Position numbers and translations under genes: made by a program
Source of the DNA: Methylococcales bacterium
Lineage (GTDB): Bacteria; Pseudomonadota; Gammaproteobacteria; Methylococcales; Methylomonadaceae
DNA length: 16,917 bases
Reading direction: 5' to 3'
NCBI GenBank assembly: GCA_009692395.1
Contig: SHZG01000022.1
Location: 1 to 16,917, forward strand
Notes under the pieces: generated by a model
What the model was told of the DNA's origin: nothing
What the model saw: only the letters and a program-made list of their open reading frames with translations
Database searches by the model: none
Shown: piece by piece, positions 6,926-15,769 of the stretch
How positions within the stretch are numbered: the stretch's first letter is position 1
Layout of the letters: each line of letters begins with the position of its first letter

Positions 6926-7677
6926 TAAAGCAAACAACAGGTTAGCGTAAAAGGCATATTATCGGTACTTTGTGTAGCACGCACGTCGCCAATCGATGGA
7001 ATCATAAATCTAACCGAGCAACGGTGTTTACCACCGCTGATTTCTGCAAAACAATGAATAGCTTTATCGACATCGAGTTTTACCATTTGGTAAGACTGAT
7101 TTTTATCCAGTGTAATTTGAAAAAATCCGGCGGTAGCAATTTCTTGACTAGGTAAACTGCTGGTGCGGATAAGGTTGAGAATTAAGTCGATGGCAAGTCG
7201 AATATCATCAAATGGATTACTCCATTGCTGAAGATTTTGTAAACGAATTGCTTCATCTTGCTCTAGCCAATGATGATATTCGGGCAAATCAAAGGAACAA
7301 GTGCCACCTGGAATGGTGCTGCGTTGAGCAATGCTTTGAAATAAATCACTTTGCATCACGTGCGCACCAATTTTTCCTTTGATCGCATACAATTTTTTAC
7401 TCATTTGTGTCAATTGAAGTAGCGCGGCGGTGTGTTGATGATTTGTCTGAGTATTTAAAATTTTCGCACACCGATCCAGTTCTTTTAAGACTTCTGATTT
7501 TAAATCGTTACGCTTAAAGATCATGATTATATCCAGCAATACACTCAATGCAGCTCGCTTATCTATTGCGGTAGCCCCTGCTGAAAAATGAGCACCTTGT
7601 TGAAATAATTGTTCTAATCTTATGAAGACACGAATTCGTTCATTGAGTGGAAATTCATAAGTAATGGTGGTGTTCAC
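6925..7677 (-). CDS. zapD: Cell division protein ZapD (FtsZ-associated)
   Basis: Cytoplasmic protein that binds and bundles FtsZ filaments at the division ring. The 250 residues match the family length of about 247. The N-terminus TITYEFPLNERIRVFIRLEQLF and the phrases DIIMIFKRNDLKSEVLKELDR and GGTCSFDLPEYHHWL are typical of ZapD. It starts with GTG at 7675-7677, 13 bases after the coaE stop, with AGGA upstream. The stop overlaps the yacG ATG. The order pilD-coaE-zapD-yacG supports the assignment. Confidence 0.95.
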   Translation of the reverse strand: MNTTITYEFPLNERIRVFIRLEQLFQQGAHFSAGATAIDKRAALSVLLDIIMIFKRNDLKSEVLKELDRCAKILNTQTNHQHTAALLQLTQMSKKLYAIKGKIGAHVMQSDLFQSIAQRSTIPGGTCSFDLPEYHHWLEQDEAIRLQNLQQWSNPFDDIRLAIDLILNLIRTSSLPSQEIATAGFFQITLDKNQSYQMVKLDVDKAIHCFAEISGGKHRCSVRFMIPSIGDVRATQSTDNMPFTLTCCLL

Positions 7678-7690
7678 AGACGCGTTTATC

Positions 7691-8287
7691 CTAGTAAGTG
7701 CTTAATAAAAGGTACAAATTGTGCAGGTTTTCAACTTGTTTCGCAAGTTCTGTAGCCGTTTTAGTGTTATCAATGATGTCATGCGCATGTGCTGTTCTAA
7801 AAGCGCGGGAAACCTGAGTATCCATGATGGATTGTACACGCTCAACGGTCAGATTATCACGCTTTTGCACGCGTTCAATTTGTACTGTTACAGGGCAATC
7901 AACCACCAGCACTCTATTCACAAAATCAGCGTTGTTAGTCTCGAATAATAACGGAATACTGAGAATACAATAAGGCGTGTTAAGTAATGCCATTTGTTCT
8001 GCTATCGTTTGATAAACCAACGGATGAATAATGGCTTCCAATTTTTGTTTTTGTTCAGGATTGCTAAAGACCAGCTCACGAATAAGGTCTCTATTTAGCG
8101 AACCATCTGCCTGTAAACTATGCGTACCGAATGCTTGTTGAATTAACTGTAATGCAGGCTGCCCAACAGCGACCAGTTGATGAGCTATTGCGTCTGCATC
8201 AATAACGGGAACATTAAGTTGTTTAAAAATGCTTGTTACCGTGCTTTTGCCACAGCCGATACCGCCTGTTAGCCCTATTTTTAACAC
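7691..8287 (-). CDS. coaE: Dephospho-CoA kinase
   Basis: Catalyses the last step of coenzyme A synthesis, ATP-dependent phosphorylation of the ribose 3'-OH of dephospho-CoA. The protein has 198 residues with a P-loop GGIGCGKST at residues 8-16. The CoaE phrases VIDADAIAHQLV, NRDLIRELVFSNPEQKQKLEAI followed by HPLV, and SIPLLFE are all present. A later block, QIERVQKRDNL, fits the nucleotide-binding lid region. The start is GTG at 8285-8287, four bases after the pilD stop with only a weak ribosome-binding site, so it probably depends on pilD translation. Confidence 0.97.
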   Translation of the reverse strand: MLKIGLTGGIGCGKSTVTSIFKQLNVPVIDADAIAHQLVAVGQPALQLIQQAFGTHSLQADGSLNRDLIRELVFSNPEQKQKLEAIIHPLVYQTIAEQMALLNTPYCILSIPLLFETNNADFVNRVLVVDCPVTVQIERVQKRDNLTVERVQSIMDTQVSRAFRTAHAHDIIDNTKTATELAKQVENLHNLYLLLSTY

Positions 8288-8291
8288 CTAT

Positions 8292-9155
8292 TTACAAACC
8301 TACGGATGCTAAATACAGTTGATTAATATCATTACCCCACAGCAATGCTATCCAACCTGCCGCAGCTAAATAAGGGCCAAAAGGAATCGGTTTGTTACGG
8401 TCATGCTTAGCAAAAATTATCATCGCAATCCCAATAACTGCACCTACTAAGGATGATAATAAAATAATCATTGGCAAAATTTGCCAGCCTAGCCACGCGC
8501 CAAATAATGCTAATAATTTAAAGTCACCATAGCCCATGCCTTCTTTGCCTGTCGCTAGTTTAAAGCCATGATAAACGAGCCAAAGTACCACATAACTCGC
8601 AATCGCGCCGATAATACTTGCTTCGACGTTAGTGAATAAACCAAATAAACTCAATAATAAACCCAGCCAAAGAAAAGGTAAGGTAATACTATCGGGTAAT
8701 AACTGATGATCAATGTCAATAAAACTCAGCGCAATTAAAGCCCACGTCAGCACTAAAGCAAATCCCGCTTGAGAGGTATAACCAAAATGCCACACCACCA
8801 GCACTGATGCAATAGCGGTAAAGGCTTCTATCAAGGGATAACGACAGCTAATTGGATTTTTGCAGTGTGCGCATTGTCCTTTTAAAAAAATATAGCTAAT
8901 AACAGGGATGTTTTGATAAGGCTTGATAGGCGATTGACAATGCGGACAACGCGATAAAGGCAAAGACAGCGTAAACGGCTCAGTCTCTGTTTCTGCATCC
9001 ATTTGCAAATACTCAAGGCATTCTTTACGCCAATTACGTTGCATCATCACAGGTAAGCGATAAATGACGACATTGAGAAAACTGCCCACTAGCAAACCGA
9101 TAATACCGACTATCGCGGCAAATAAATAAGGTGAGGTTGATAATAGATTTGTCAT
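8292..9155 (-). CDS. pilD: Type IV prepilin peptidase / N-methyltransferase PilD
   Basis: Inner-membrane aspartyl protease that cleaves the leader of type IV prepilins and pseudopilins and N-methylates the new N-terminal residue. The 287 residues include the N-terminal GSFLNVVIYRLP block. Zinc cysteines are at C70, C73, C95 and C98 in two CxxC pairs. The catalytic aspartates are D149 (in FIDIDH) and D211 (in GYGDFKLL). Several hydrophobic helices fit the eight-helix topology. The ATG begins directly after the pilC TAA with no intervening base. All functional residues are present, so the bifunctional form is expected. Confidence 0.97.
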   Translation of the reverse strand: MTNLLSTSPYLFAAIVGIIGLLVGSFLNVVIYRLPVMMQRNWRKECLEYLQMDAETETEPFTLSLPLSRCPHCQSPIKPYQNIPVISYIFLKGQCAHCKNPISCRYPLIEAFTAIASVLVVWHFGYTSQAGFALVLTWALIALSFIDIDHQLLPDSITLPFLWLGLLLSLFGLFTNVEASIIGAIASYVVLWLVYHGFKLATGKEGMGYGDFKLLALFGAWLGWQILPMIILLSSLVGAVIGIAMIIFAKHDRNKPIPFGPYLAAAGWIALLWGNDINQLYLASVGL

Positions 9156-10382
9156 TTAACCAACCACCGATCCCAACTTAAAGATAGGCAAATACATTGC
9201 CACGATTAAACCACCCACTAAAGTACCTAATATCACCATAATCATGGGTTCCATTAACGCACTAAGATTATCAACCAAGTTATCCACCTCTTCCTCATAA
9301 AAATCAGCTACTTTACCTAACATGGCATCCATAGATCCAGCCTCTTCACCAATCGCAATCATTTGTTGTACCATAAACGGGAATAACGTACCCATTGCCA
9401 TCGCTGACTGTAATCGATTACCCATAGACACTTCTTCACGAATTTTCATCACAGCATCGTAATAAACAATATTACCGCATGCCCCAGCAACCGACTCTAA
9501 GGCTTCAACTAAAGGCACACCTGCGGCAGACATAGTCGATAAGGTTCTAGCGAAACGCGCAATTGAAGATTTATGCAAAATCAAACCAACGATAGGCAGT
9601 TTTAGCATTGTTCTATCTAAAAAATGGTTGAATGCAGTTGATCGTTTTTTAAAATAACCAAACACCTTAATAACAGCGATAATGATACCAACCACAATCC
9701 ACCAATTTGCCTGCATCCATTCTGACATATGAACCACCATTAATGTAAAGGAGGGCAAATCTGCACCAAACCCTTTAAATAGCTCAGCAAATACAGGTAC
9801 CACAAACACCAACAAAATAGTCGTTACCACAAAAGCCACGACCAATACCGCAATCGGGTAAGTCAGTGCCTTTTTTATTTTTTTCTTCATTGACTCGGTT
9901 TTTTCTTTGTAAGTCGCTATTTTCCCTAACAGACCTTCCAATATCCCTGCTTTTTCACCTGCTTCCACCAAATTACAAAATAACTCGTCGAAATAAAGTG
10001 GTCTTTTTTTCAGCGATTCAGCGAGCGTATCGCCCCCCTCAATATCAACTTTGATACCTAATATTAATTCACGCATACTGAGATTTTCATATCCTCTGCC
10101 CACAATATCAAATGCCTGTACTATCGCTATCCCTGCATTCAGCATGGTTGCCAACTGTCGGGCAAAAAAAGCAATATCAGAAGGTGTAATTGCTTGTGAT
10201 TTAGACCCGAATAAATTTATTTGCTTGGGTTTTTTTTTGATTTTGGTAATGCGATAGCCCATTTTTCGCAATTCAATTTTTGCTGTCATCTCATTTTTTG
10301 CGGCGATTTCCCCTTTTATAGGTTTTTTGCCACTATCAAAACCTTGCCACTGAAAGTCTATTTGTTCAATTTGATCTGCCAT
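9156..10382 (-). CDS. pilC: Type IV pilus inner-membrane platform protein PilC
   Basis: Polytopic inner-membrane protein that couples the cytoplasmic ATPases to pilin extrusion and retraction. The 408 residues contain two T2SSF (GspF/PilC) repeats at about 71-194 and 274-396, each with the family pattern FARQLATMLNAGI / FARTLSTMSAAGV. Membrane segments are visible at about 174-197, 225-243 and 378-402. The second repeat carries MIAIGEEAGSMDAML, as usual. It starts two bases after pilB stops and abuts pilD, giving the standard pilBCD order. Confidence 0.97.
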   Translation of the reverse strand: MADQIEQIDFQWQGFDSGKKPIKGEIAAKNEMTAKIELRKMGYRITKIKKKPKQINLFGSKSQAITPSDIAFFARQLATMLNAGIAIVQAFDIVGRGYENLSMRELILGIKVDIEGGDTLAESLKKRPLYFDELFCNLVEAGEKAGILEGLLGKIATYKEKTESMKKKIKKALTYPIAVLVVAFVVTTILLVFVVPVFAELFKGFGADLPSFTLMVVHMSEWMQANWWIVVGIIIAVIKVFGYFKKRSTAFNHFLDRTMLKLPIVGLILHKSSIARFARTLSTMSAAGVPLVEALESVAGACGNIVYYDAVMKIREEVSMGNRLQSAMAMGTLFPFMVQQMIAIGEEAGSMDAMLGKVADFYEEEVDNLVDNLSALMEPMIMVILGTLVGGLIVAMYLPIFKLGSVVG

Positions 10383-10384
10383 AA

Positions 10385-12088
10385 TTATTCCTGAGTGATA
10401 CGGTCAACTTCTTCTAAGCTGGTAAAACCCTGCCGCACTTTATTGAGTCCTGAACGACGTAAATCATTAAAGCCTTCGGCTAAAGACAGCTCTGCTATTT
10501 CCATTGCATTGCCACCTCTTAAAACCAGTGCGCGTAATTTTTCCGTGAGTGTCATGACTTGATAAACACCCACACGCCCTTTATAGCCATTAGTACACTG
10601 ATCACAACCAACAGGCTCATAAATAACTAAATCTTTTAGCTCCTCTTCTTTAAACCCTGCATCTAACAGAACATTATCAGGAAAATCAGCTTCTTTTTTG
10701 CAATGCACACACAATCTTCGGCCTAAGCGTTGCGCCATAATTAAATTGACCGCTGAAACGATATTAAAAGGGGGAATGCCCATCTGCATTAAGCGGTTTA
10801 ACGTTTGCGGGGCATCATTGGTATGCAAAGTTGATAACACCAAATGCCCTGTTTGCGCAGCTTTTACAGCAATTTCAGCAGTTTCTAAATCTCGAATTTC
10901 ACCCACCATAATAATATCAGGATCTTGCCGTAAAAAAGCACGCAAAGCCGTCGAAAACGTTAAGCCCGCCTTCGGATTCATGTTGACCTGATTAATGCCT
11001 TCTACGGTAATTTCCACTGGATCTTCTGCCGTGGAAATATTGACATCTACGGTATTGAGAATGTTCAAGCCTGTATAAAGCGTTACGGTTTTACCACTAC
11101 CCGTAGGGCCAGTTACCAGAACCAGACCGTAAGGTCGATTAATCGCATGAAGAAAAAGTTTTTGTTGCTCTGGTTCAAAACCTAATGTTTCAATTCCTAA
11201 CTGCGCATTCGTTGGATCCAAAATACGCATAACGACTTTTTCACCAAATAACGTTGGGCAGGTATTGACACGAAAATCGATAGCACGATTTTTGGATAAT
11301 ACTAATTTGATACGACCATCCTGCGGAATACGGCGTTCAGCAATATCCATTTTAGACATGACTTTAATTCTTGAAACAATTCTATTGGCTATGCTAGGCG
11401 GTGGGTTGGCAATCGTGCGCAGCATTCCATCCTGTCGAACACGAATGCGAAAGGTTTTTTCATAGGGTTCAAAATGTATATCCGATACGCCTTTTTTAAC
11501 GCTGTCCAATAGGATTTTATTAACAAAGCGTACAATCGGTGCCTCATCTACTTCCGCATTAATATCGATTGCATCTTCATTAGCAACTGCTAAGTTATCT
11601 AAATCATCATCGAGCATATCACCCATTGCTGATTCTGGCTCTTCCAAAGCAAGCTCAATGGCTTTGGCTAACTTGCTTTCGTCAACCAATATTACTTTTG
11701 GACTCAGTAAACTTTGAAACTTAATATCATCTAGCATCGGATGGTTAGTTGGATCTGATACTGCGATAAATACTGATTTACCTCTTACAAAAAGAGGCAA
11801 TACATTATGTTGCAATATAAGTTTGGTACTGATTTTGGCAATAGGCAAGGCTTGACAATTAATAGCATCCAAATCAAATAACGGAAAACCAAACTGCGTA
11901 GAAATTCGTTCTGCAACCAACTTACCGTCTATAAGTTTATGGGCAGCAAGATAAGTTAGCGGCGCAATTTTCTCTCTTTTTGCGTCTTGGTCATGGGTTT
12001 TGGCATCACTTTCCGTCAGAAACCCATGCTGAATCAGAAAATTCATAATGCCACTAAGCTGTTGAGCGTCTTTTGGTGCGGTAGCCAT
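10385..12088 (-). CDS. pilB: Type IV pilus assembly ATPase PilB
   Basis: Cytoplasmic hexameric ATPase that powers pilus extension. With ATG 12086-12088 the protein is 567 residues, like P. aeruginosa PilB (566). The frame continues upstream, but those codons do not look like PilB. The N-terminal MshEN-type domain is followed by the RecA-like core. The core has Walker A GPTGSGKT at 327-334, the STAEDPVE acidic box at about 352-359, the Walker B region PDIIMVGEIRD at about 390-400, and the STLHTND His box. A zinc-binding cysteine set at C460, C463, C495 and C498 is typical of extension ATPases and absent from PilT. No strong ribosome-binding site is seen. No pilA lies nearby. Confidence 0.96.
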   Translation of the reverse strand: MATAPKDAQQLSGIMNFLIQHGFLTESDAKTHDQDAKREKIAPLTYLAAHKLIDGKLVAERISTQFGFPLFDLDAINCQALPIAKISTKLILQHNVLPLFVRGKSVFIAVSDPTNHPMLDDIKFQSLLSPKVILVDESKLAKAIELALEEPESAMGDMLDDDLDNLAVANEDAIDINAEVDEAPIVRFVNKILLDSVKKGVSDIHFEPYEKTFRIRVRQDGMLRTIANPPPSIANRIVSRIKVMSKMDIAERRIPQDGRIKLVLSKNRAIDFRVNTCPTLFGEKVVMRILDPTNAQLGIETLGFEPEQQKLFLHAINRPYGLVLVTGPTGSGKTVTLYTGLNILNTVDVNISTAEDPVEITVEGINQVNMNPKAGLTFSTALRAFLRQDPDIIMVGEIRDLETAEIAVKAAQTGHLVLSTLHTNDAPQTLNRLMQMGIPPFNIVSAVNLIMAQRLGRRLCVHCKKEADFPDNVLLDAGFKEEELKDLVIYEPVGCDQCTNGYKGRVGVYQVMTLTEKLRALVLRGGNAMEIAELSLAEGFNDLRRSGLNKVRQGFTSLEEVDRITQE

Positions 12089-12126
12089 GTAATTGTATAT
12101 TGTCAGTAGTGAAGGATATAATCTAA

Positions 12127-12151
12127 GCAGGGTACGCAATGCGTACCCTGC
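12127..12151. repeat. Perfect 12-bp palindromic hairpin between valS and pilB
   Basis: GCAGGGTACGCA and TGCGTACCCTGC are separated by one base. In RNA the innermost pairs would open into the loop, leaving a strong stem. It lies 8 bases downstream of the valS stop on the minus strand and upstream of pilB. No T-run follows in the minus direction, so a classic rho-independent terminator is not certain. It may be a dispersed palindromic repeat or an attenuating structure. Confidence 0.6.
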
Positions 12152-12158
12152 ACGCTAT

Positions 12159-14966
12159 TTATAACGACTGAATTTTAATTCGTTGTTGCTCAAGATTATT
12201 AAGCATAGTCTGTAAATCAGCCAATTTTTCTTTTTCTTTATCGATAACATCGGGCGGGGCTTTATCAATGAAAGTAGAATTACTTAATTTACCTTCAATT
12301 CTGGGTAATTCCTTGCTAATTTTTTGAATTTCTTTGTCCAGCCTGATTAATTCAGCTTCTTTATCAATCAAACCCGCCATTGGAATCAAAATTTTCATAT
12401 TACCAACTAAAGCCATCGCTGATTCTGGACTTATATCCTCAGGATTTAACCACATAAGAGATTCTAAACGCGCCAACCTTGCTAAATAACGACGATTATT
12501 AACTAAACACTGTTTGTCAATGGTTGAGCCGTCCTGTAATAATACAGGCAATGACTTACTAGGGGCAATGTTCATTTCCCCACGAATACGGCGCACACCG
12601 AGAATAAACTGCATCAACCACTGAGTTTCAATAATGGCGTTTTTATCGATTTGCGCTTCATCACAAACGGGATAAGGTTGTAGCATAATAGTATCGCCTG
12701 CAATACCCGCTAATGGCGCGACGCGTTGCCAAATTTCTTCGGTAATAAACGGCATGATTGGATGGGCTAACCGCAATATGCTTTCTAGCACGTTTAACAG
12801 CGTTTTGCGCGTGCCGCGTTGTAATGCCTCATCGTCTGATTGCAACGATACTTTTGCTAGTTCCAAATACCAATCGCAGTATTCATTCCAAGTAAAATCA
12901 TAAATCGCTTGGGCGGCTAAATCAAAACGGTAGTTATCAATTGCGTGGCTGGTAACTTTCGTGACTTCATTAAAACGAGACACTATCCAGCGATCCACTT
13001 GCGTATAAGTACACTCGCCCGTTAAACCACAATCCTGTTCTTCGGTATTCATCAACACATACCGCGCCGCGTTCCATAATTTATTACAGAAATTGCGATA
13101 GCCCTCAGTACGCGCCAAATCAAACCGAATATCACGCCCTGTTGAAGCTAATGAAGCAAAGGTAAAGCGCAACGCGTCCGTGCCGTAAGACTGAATACCC
13201 TCTGGAAAATCTTTGCGTGTTGCTTGTTCGATTTTCTTTTGCAGGTGTGGCTGCATCATGCCTGCTACGCGTTTAGTGACTAAAGTTTCTAAATCAATGC
13301 CATCAATAATATCGATAGGATCAATAATATTACCTTTAGACTTAGACATTTTCTGTCCTTCGGCATCACGCACTAAGCCATGAATATACACTTCTTTAAA
13401 CGGCACTTGCCCTTGAAACTTCAAACCCATCATAATCATCCGCGCCACCCAGAAGAAAATAATGTCAAAGCCTGTCACTAACACGCTGGTCGGATAATGC
13501 TGAGCCAATTCCTCAGTATTTTCAGGCCAGCCCAAGGTAGAAAACGGCCATAATGCAGACGAAAACCATGTATCCAACACGTCTTCATCTTGTGTTAGCG
13601 GGTAATCAGCGAGTAGTTTATGTTGCTCACGAATCGCTTCCTCAGTACGACCCACATAAATATTACCCAACTCGTCATACCACGCAGGGATTCGATGTCC
13701 CCACCAAATTTGCCGTGAAATACACCAATCCTGAATATTACGCATCCAATCAAAATAAGTGTTTTTCCAATTATCGGGGACAAATTTAATATCACCGTTT
13801 TCCACAGCGGCAATCGCGGGTTCTGCTAATGGCGCAACTTTCACATACCATTGGTCGGTTAATAACGGCTCAATCACCGCGCCCGTTCTGTCCCCGCGTG
13901 GAGTCATCAACTTATGGTCAGCGATTTTTTCTAACAAACCGAGTCCGTCTAAATCAGCCACCATTTGCTTGCGTGCCGCAAAACGGTCTAAGCCTTGATA
14001 AGCCACAGGAATTAAATCACCTTCGTCTTCTTCATTGCTACGAATCGCCGCATCGACAGTGAACAGATTAATCAACCCACCATGCGGCAACGCTTGCATA
14101 GCAGACGTATGACGATGGCGCGTCCACACCCCATAATCATTAAAATCATGGGCTGGGGTAATTTTAACGCAACCTGTACCGAATTCAGGATCAACATAGT
14201 CATCGGCAATAATCGGAATGCGTCTGCCAGTTAATGGCAATTCCACAAACTCACCCAACAAATGTTTATAACGCTCATCATTCGGATGAATCGCCACCGC
14301 CGCATCACCTAACATGGTTTCAGGGCGCGTGGTTGCTACGATTAAATGCCCTTGCCCATTCGATAACGGATAACGCAAGTGCCACATAAAACCATTTTCT
14401 TCTTCAGACAACACTTCCAAATCAGACACAGCGGTATGCAGCACAGAATCCCAATTCACCAGCCGTTTGCCGCGATAAATCAGCCCTTCTTCATACAAAC
14501 GTATAAACACTTCCTGCACGGCATCGGACATTCCCTCATCCATCGTAAAGCGTTCGCGTGACCAATCCAGCGATGAACCCATACGGCGTAATTGACGAGT
14601 AATCGTGCCGCCTGATTCCTCTTTCCATTGCCAAACTTTTTTAACAAACTCCTCGCGTCCATAATCGTGGCGCGTTTTGCCTTCTGCATTACACAGCCGT
14701 TCAACCACCATTTGCGTGGCAATCCCCGCATGGTCAGTCCCCGCTTGCCACAGCGTGCTATAGCCTTTCATCCGATGATAACGGGTAAGCGCGTCCATAA
14801 TGGTATCTTGAAACGCATGACCCATGTGTAGACTGCCCGTGACATTCGGCGGTGGAATCATAATGCAATACGATTCATCGGCAGGTTTAGCAGAGAAATA
14901 ATCGTTCGCTTCCCAAGTGTCGTACCAACGTTGTTCAATTGCGTGTGGTGAATATGTTTTTTCCAT
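12159..14966 (-). CDS. valS: Valyl-tRNA synthetase
   Basis: Cytoplasmic class I synthetase that charges tRNA-Val and edits misactivated threonine. I chose ATG 14964-14966 (935 residues) because the N-terminus MEKTYSPHAIEQRWYDTWE fits the family, while the frame's 16 upstream codons run into palindromic repeats. Motifs are PPPNVTGSLHMGHAF with HMGH at 47-50, and KMSKS at 539-543. The editing domain shows VATTRPETMLGD and GTGCVKITPAHDFNDY. The last 65 or so residues form the ValS-specific arginine- and lysine-rich coiled coil (LDKEIQKISKELPRIEGKLS ... FIDKAPPDVI) that touches the tRNA. It lies upstream of pilB on the same strand, separated by 70 bases and a hairpin. Confidence 0.97.
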   Translation of the reverse strand: MEKTYSPHAIEQRWYDTWEANDYFSAKPADESYCIMIPPPNVTGSLHMGHAFQDTIMDALTRYHRMKGYSTLWQAGTDHAGIATQMVVERLCNAEGKTRHDYGREEFVKKVWQWKEESGGTITRQLRRMGSSLDWSRERFTMDEGMSDAVQEVFIRLYEEGLIYRGKRLVNWDSVLHTAVSDLEVLSEEENGFMWHLRYPLSNGQGHLIVATTRPETMLGDAAVAIHPNDERYKHLLGEFVELPLTGRRIPIIADDYVDPEFGTGCVKITPAHDFNDYGVWTRHRHTSAMQALPHGGLINLFTVDAAIRSNEEDEGDLIPVAYQGLDRFAARKQMVADLDGLGLLEKIADHKLMTPRGDRTGAVIEPLLTDQWYVKVAPLAEPAIAAVENGDIKFVPDNWKNTYFDWMRNIQDWCISRQIWWGHRIPAWYDELGNIYVGRTEEAIREQHKLLADYPLTQDEDVLDTWFSSALWPFSTLGWPENTEELAQHYPTSVLVTGFDIIFFWVARMIMMGLKFQGQVPFKEVYIHGLVRDAEGQKMSKSKGNIIDPIDIIDGIDLETLVTKRVAGMMQPHLQKKIEQATRKDFPEGIQSYGTDALRFTFASLASTGRDIRFDLARTEGYRNFCNKLWNAARYVLMNTEEQDCGLTGECTYTQVDRWIVSRFNEVTKVTSHAIDNYRFDLAAQAIYDFTWNEYCDWYLELAKVSLQSDDEALQRGTRKTLLNVLESILRLAHPIMPFITEEIWQRVAPLAGIAGDTIMLQPYPVCDEAQIDKNAIIETQWLMQFILGVRRIRGEMNIAPSKSLPVLLQDGSTIDKQCLVNNRRYLARLARLESLMWLNPEDISPESAMALVGNMKILIPMAGLIDKEAELIRLDKEIQKISKELPRIEGKLSNSTFIDKAPPDVIDKEKEKLADLQTMLNNLEQQRIKIQSL

Positions 14967-15006
14967 GAAATGACTCGTGTGTTTGTTGTAAATTCGTTTA
15001 TATCTA

Positions 15007-15051
15007 GTTCCCACGCGCTGCGTAGGAATTCATACTGACCGCGCTGCGGTC
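15007..15051. repeat. Pair of short palindromes upstream of valS
   Basis: Hairpin 1 pairs TTCCCACGC (15008-15016) with GCGTAGGAA (15020-15028) with one mismatch and loop GCT. Hairpin 2 pairs GACCGC (15037-15042) with GCGGTC (15046-15051), again with loop GCT. The CGC-GCT-GCG core also resembles hairpins inside the 3978-4096 element, suggesting one repeat family. They lie in the valS 5' region, 41-85 bases before its ATG, so they might affect its transcript, although the repeat explanation is simpler. Confidence 0.6.
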
Positions 15052-15070
15052 TATTGTTCAACGCAAGACG

Positions 15071-15493
15071 TTATAAATCAAAATCCCAAGGATTAATTAA
15101 TTCAATGCCTAATTGCGCAAAATCTTTGGTATTTCGTGTTGCAATAACCAAGTTATGAACCTTTGCTGTGCTGGCAATTAGCGTATCCGCCAAATGGACG
15201 ATATAGCCTTGTTGTTTAGCGGTTGCGCGTAAAACAGCTGCTTGTGTGGTTTCAACAGGTGTTAGCGGGATGATGTAATCGCTATATTCCATCAGCAATG
15301 TTTCTAACTAAACAGACAGAATTTTTTTTCGCTGACCTTCTGGCAATAGATTTAAACCATAATGCAACTCATGCAAGGTAATTACGGATAAATAACTCTC
15401 TTCTATTTGTGCTAAAAACTGAATCACATTTTTATTCAGTGAATTTGTCATTAATTCTGAAATGACATTAGTATCCAATACATAAAACTTCAT
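15071..15493 (-). pseudogene. vapC: VapC/FitB-like PIN-domain toxin interrupted by one in-frame amber codon
   Basis: The reading frame from ATG 15491-15493 encodes a PIN-domain RNase-type toxin of 140 codons, the normal VapC length, except for a TAG at codon 62 (15308-15310). The first part (61 residues) begins MKFYVLDTNVISEL with D7, and has the ITLHELHYG block with E42. After the stop the same frame continues LETLLMEYSDYIIPL, then the ADTLIAST block with D103 and VIATRNTKDF with D124. All four acidic metal-binding residues are thus present across the two pieces. Homologous toxins commonly have Trp at the stop position, so a single TGG to TAG change is the likely cause. Without suppression or re-initiation the toxin is inactive. 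It follows its antitoxin gene after two bases. Confidence 0.88.
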
Positions 15494-15495
15494 TA

Positions 15496-15747
15496 TTAAA
15501 ACGGAATCTCGCGGTCATCCTCTTTTCTATCAGGTAAAGATAATTCTCCTATATCACGCATATTATTAATTAGCCACAACCCTAAAGACGGATTTTTGAA
15601 TTTTTGCTTTAAATAATATTCCAATGAAATAACGACGACTTCTTGTTGGTTTTTCAATTCGATAATTTGTTCTTGATGAAGTGTCACTGCATTTTCTAAT
15701 AAGCTATCAAAACTATTTTTCGCTTCTTCTTGTGTCCATATATTCAT
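15496..15747 (-). CDS. Phd/YefM-like antitoxin
   Basis: An 83-residue protein from ATG 15745-15747, with GGAG six bases upstream (an in-frame TTG four codons earlier is less likely). The N-terminus MNIWTQEEAKNSFDSLLENA and the following ELKNQQEVVVISLEYYLK match the Phd/YefM fold, a DNA-binding domain that normally represses its own operon. The polar C-terminal tail (LSLPDRKEDDREIPF) would be the part that wraps the PIN toxin encoded two bases downstream. The frame is intact while the toxin is broken, a usual state in decaying toxin-antitoxin loci since the antitoxin alone is harmless. Confidence 0.85.
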   Translation of the reverse strand: MNIWTQEEAKNSFDSLLENAVTLHQEQIIELKNQQEVVVISLEYYLKQKFKNPSLGLWLINNMRDIGELSLPDRKEDDREIPF

Positions 15748-15769
15748 TATTGACTCCAAAAGTTAATAT

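Noticed and set aside
10698..10991. Plus-strand open frame of 97 codons opposite pilB
   Set aside because: Shadow of the PilB ATPase core, with no independent support.
15071..15298. Independent gene for the C-terminal PIN half
   Set aside because: It is in the same frame as the N-terminal half and contains only the later PIN motifs, so it is better explained as part of one broken gene.
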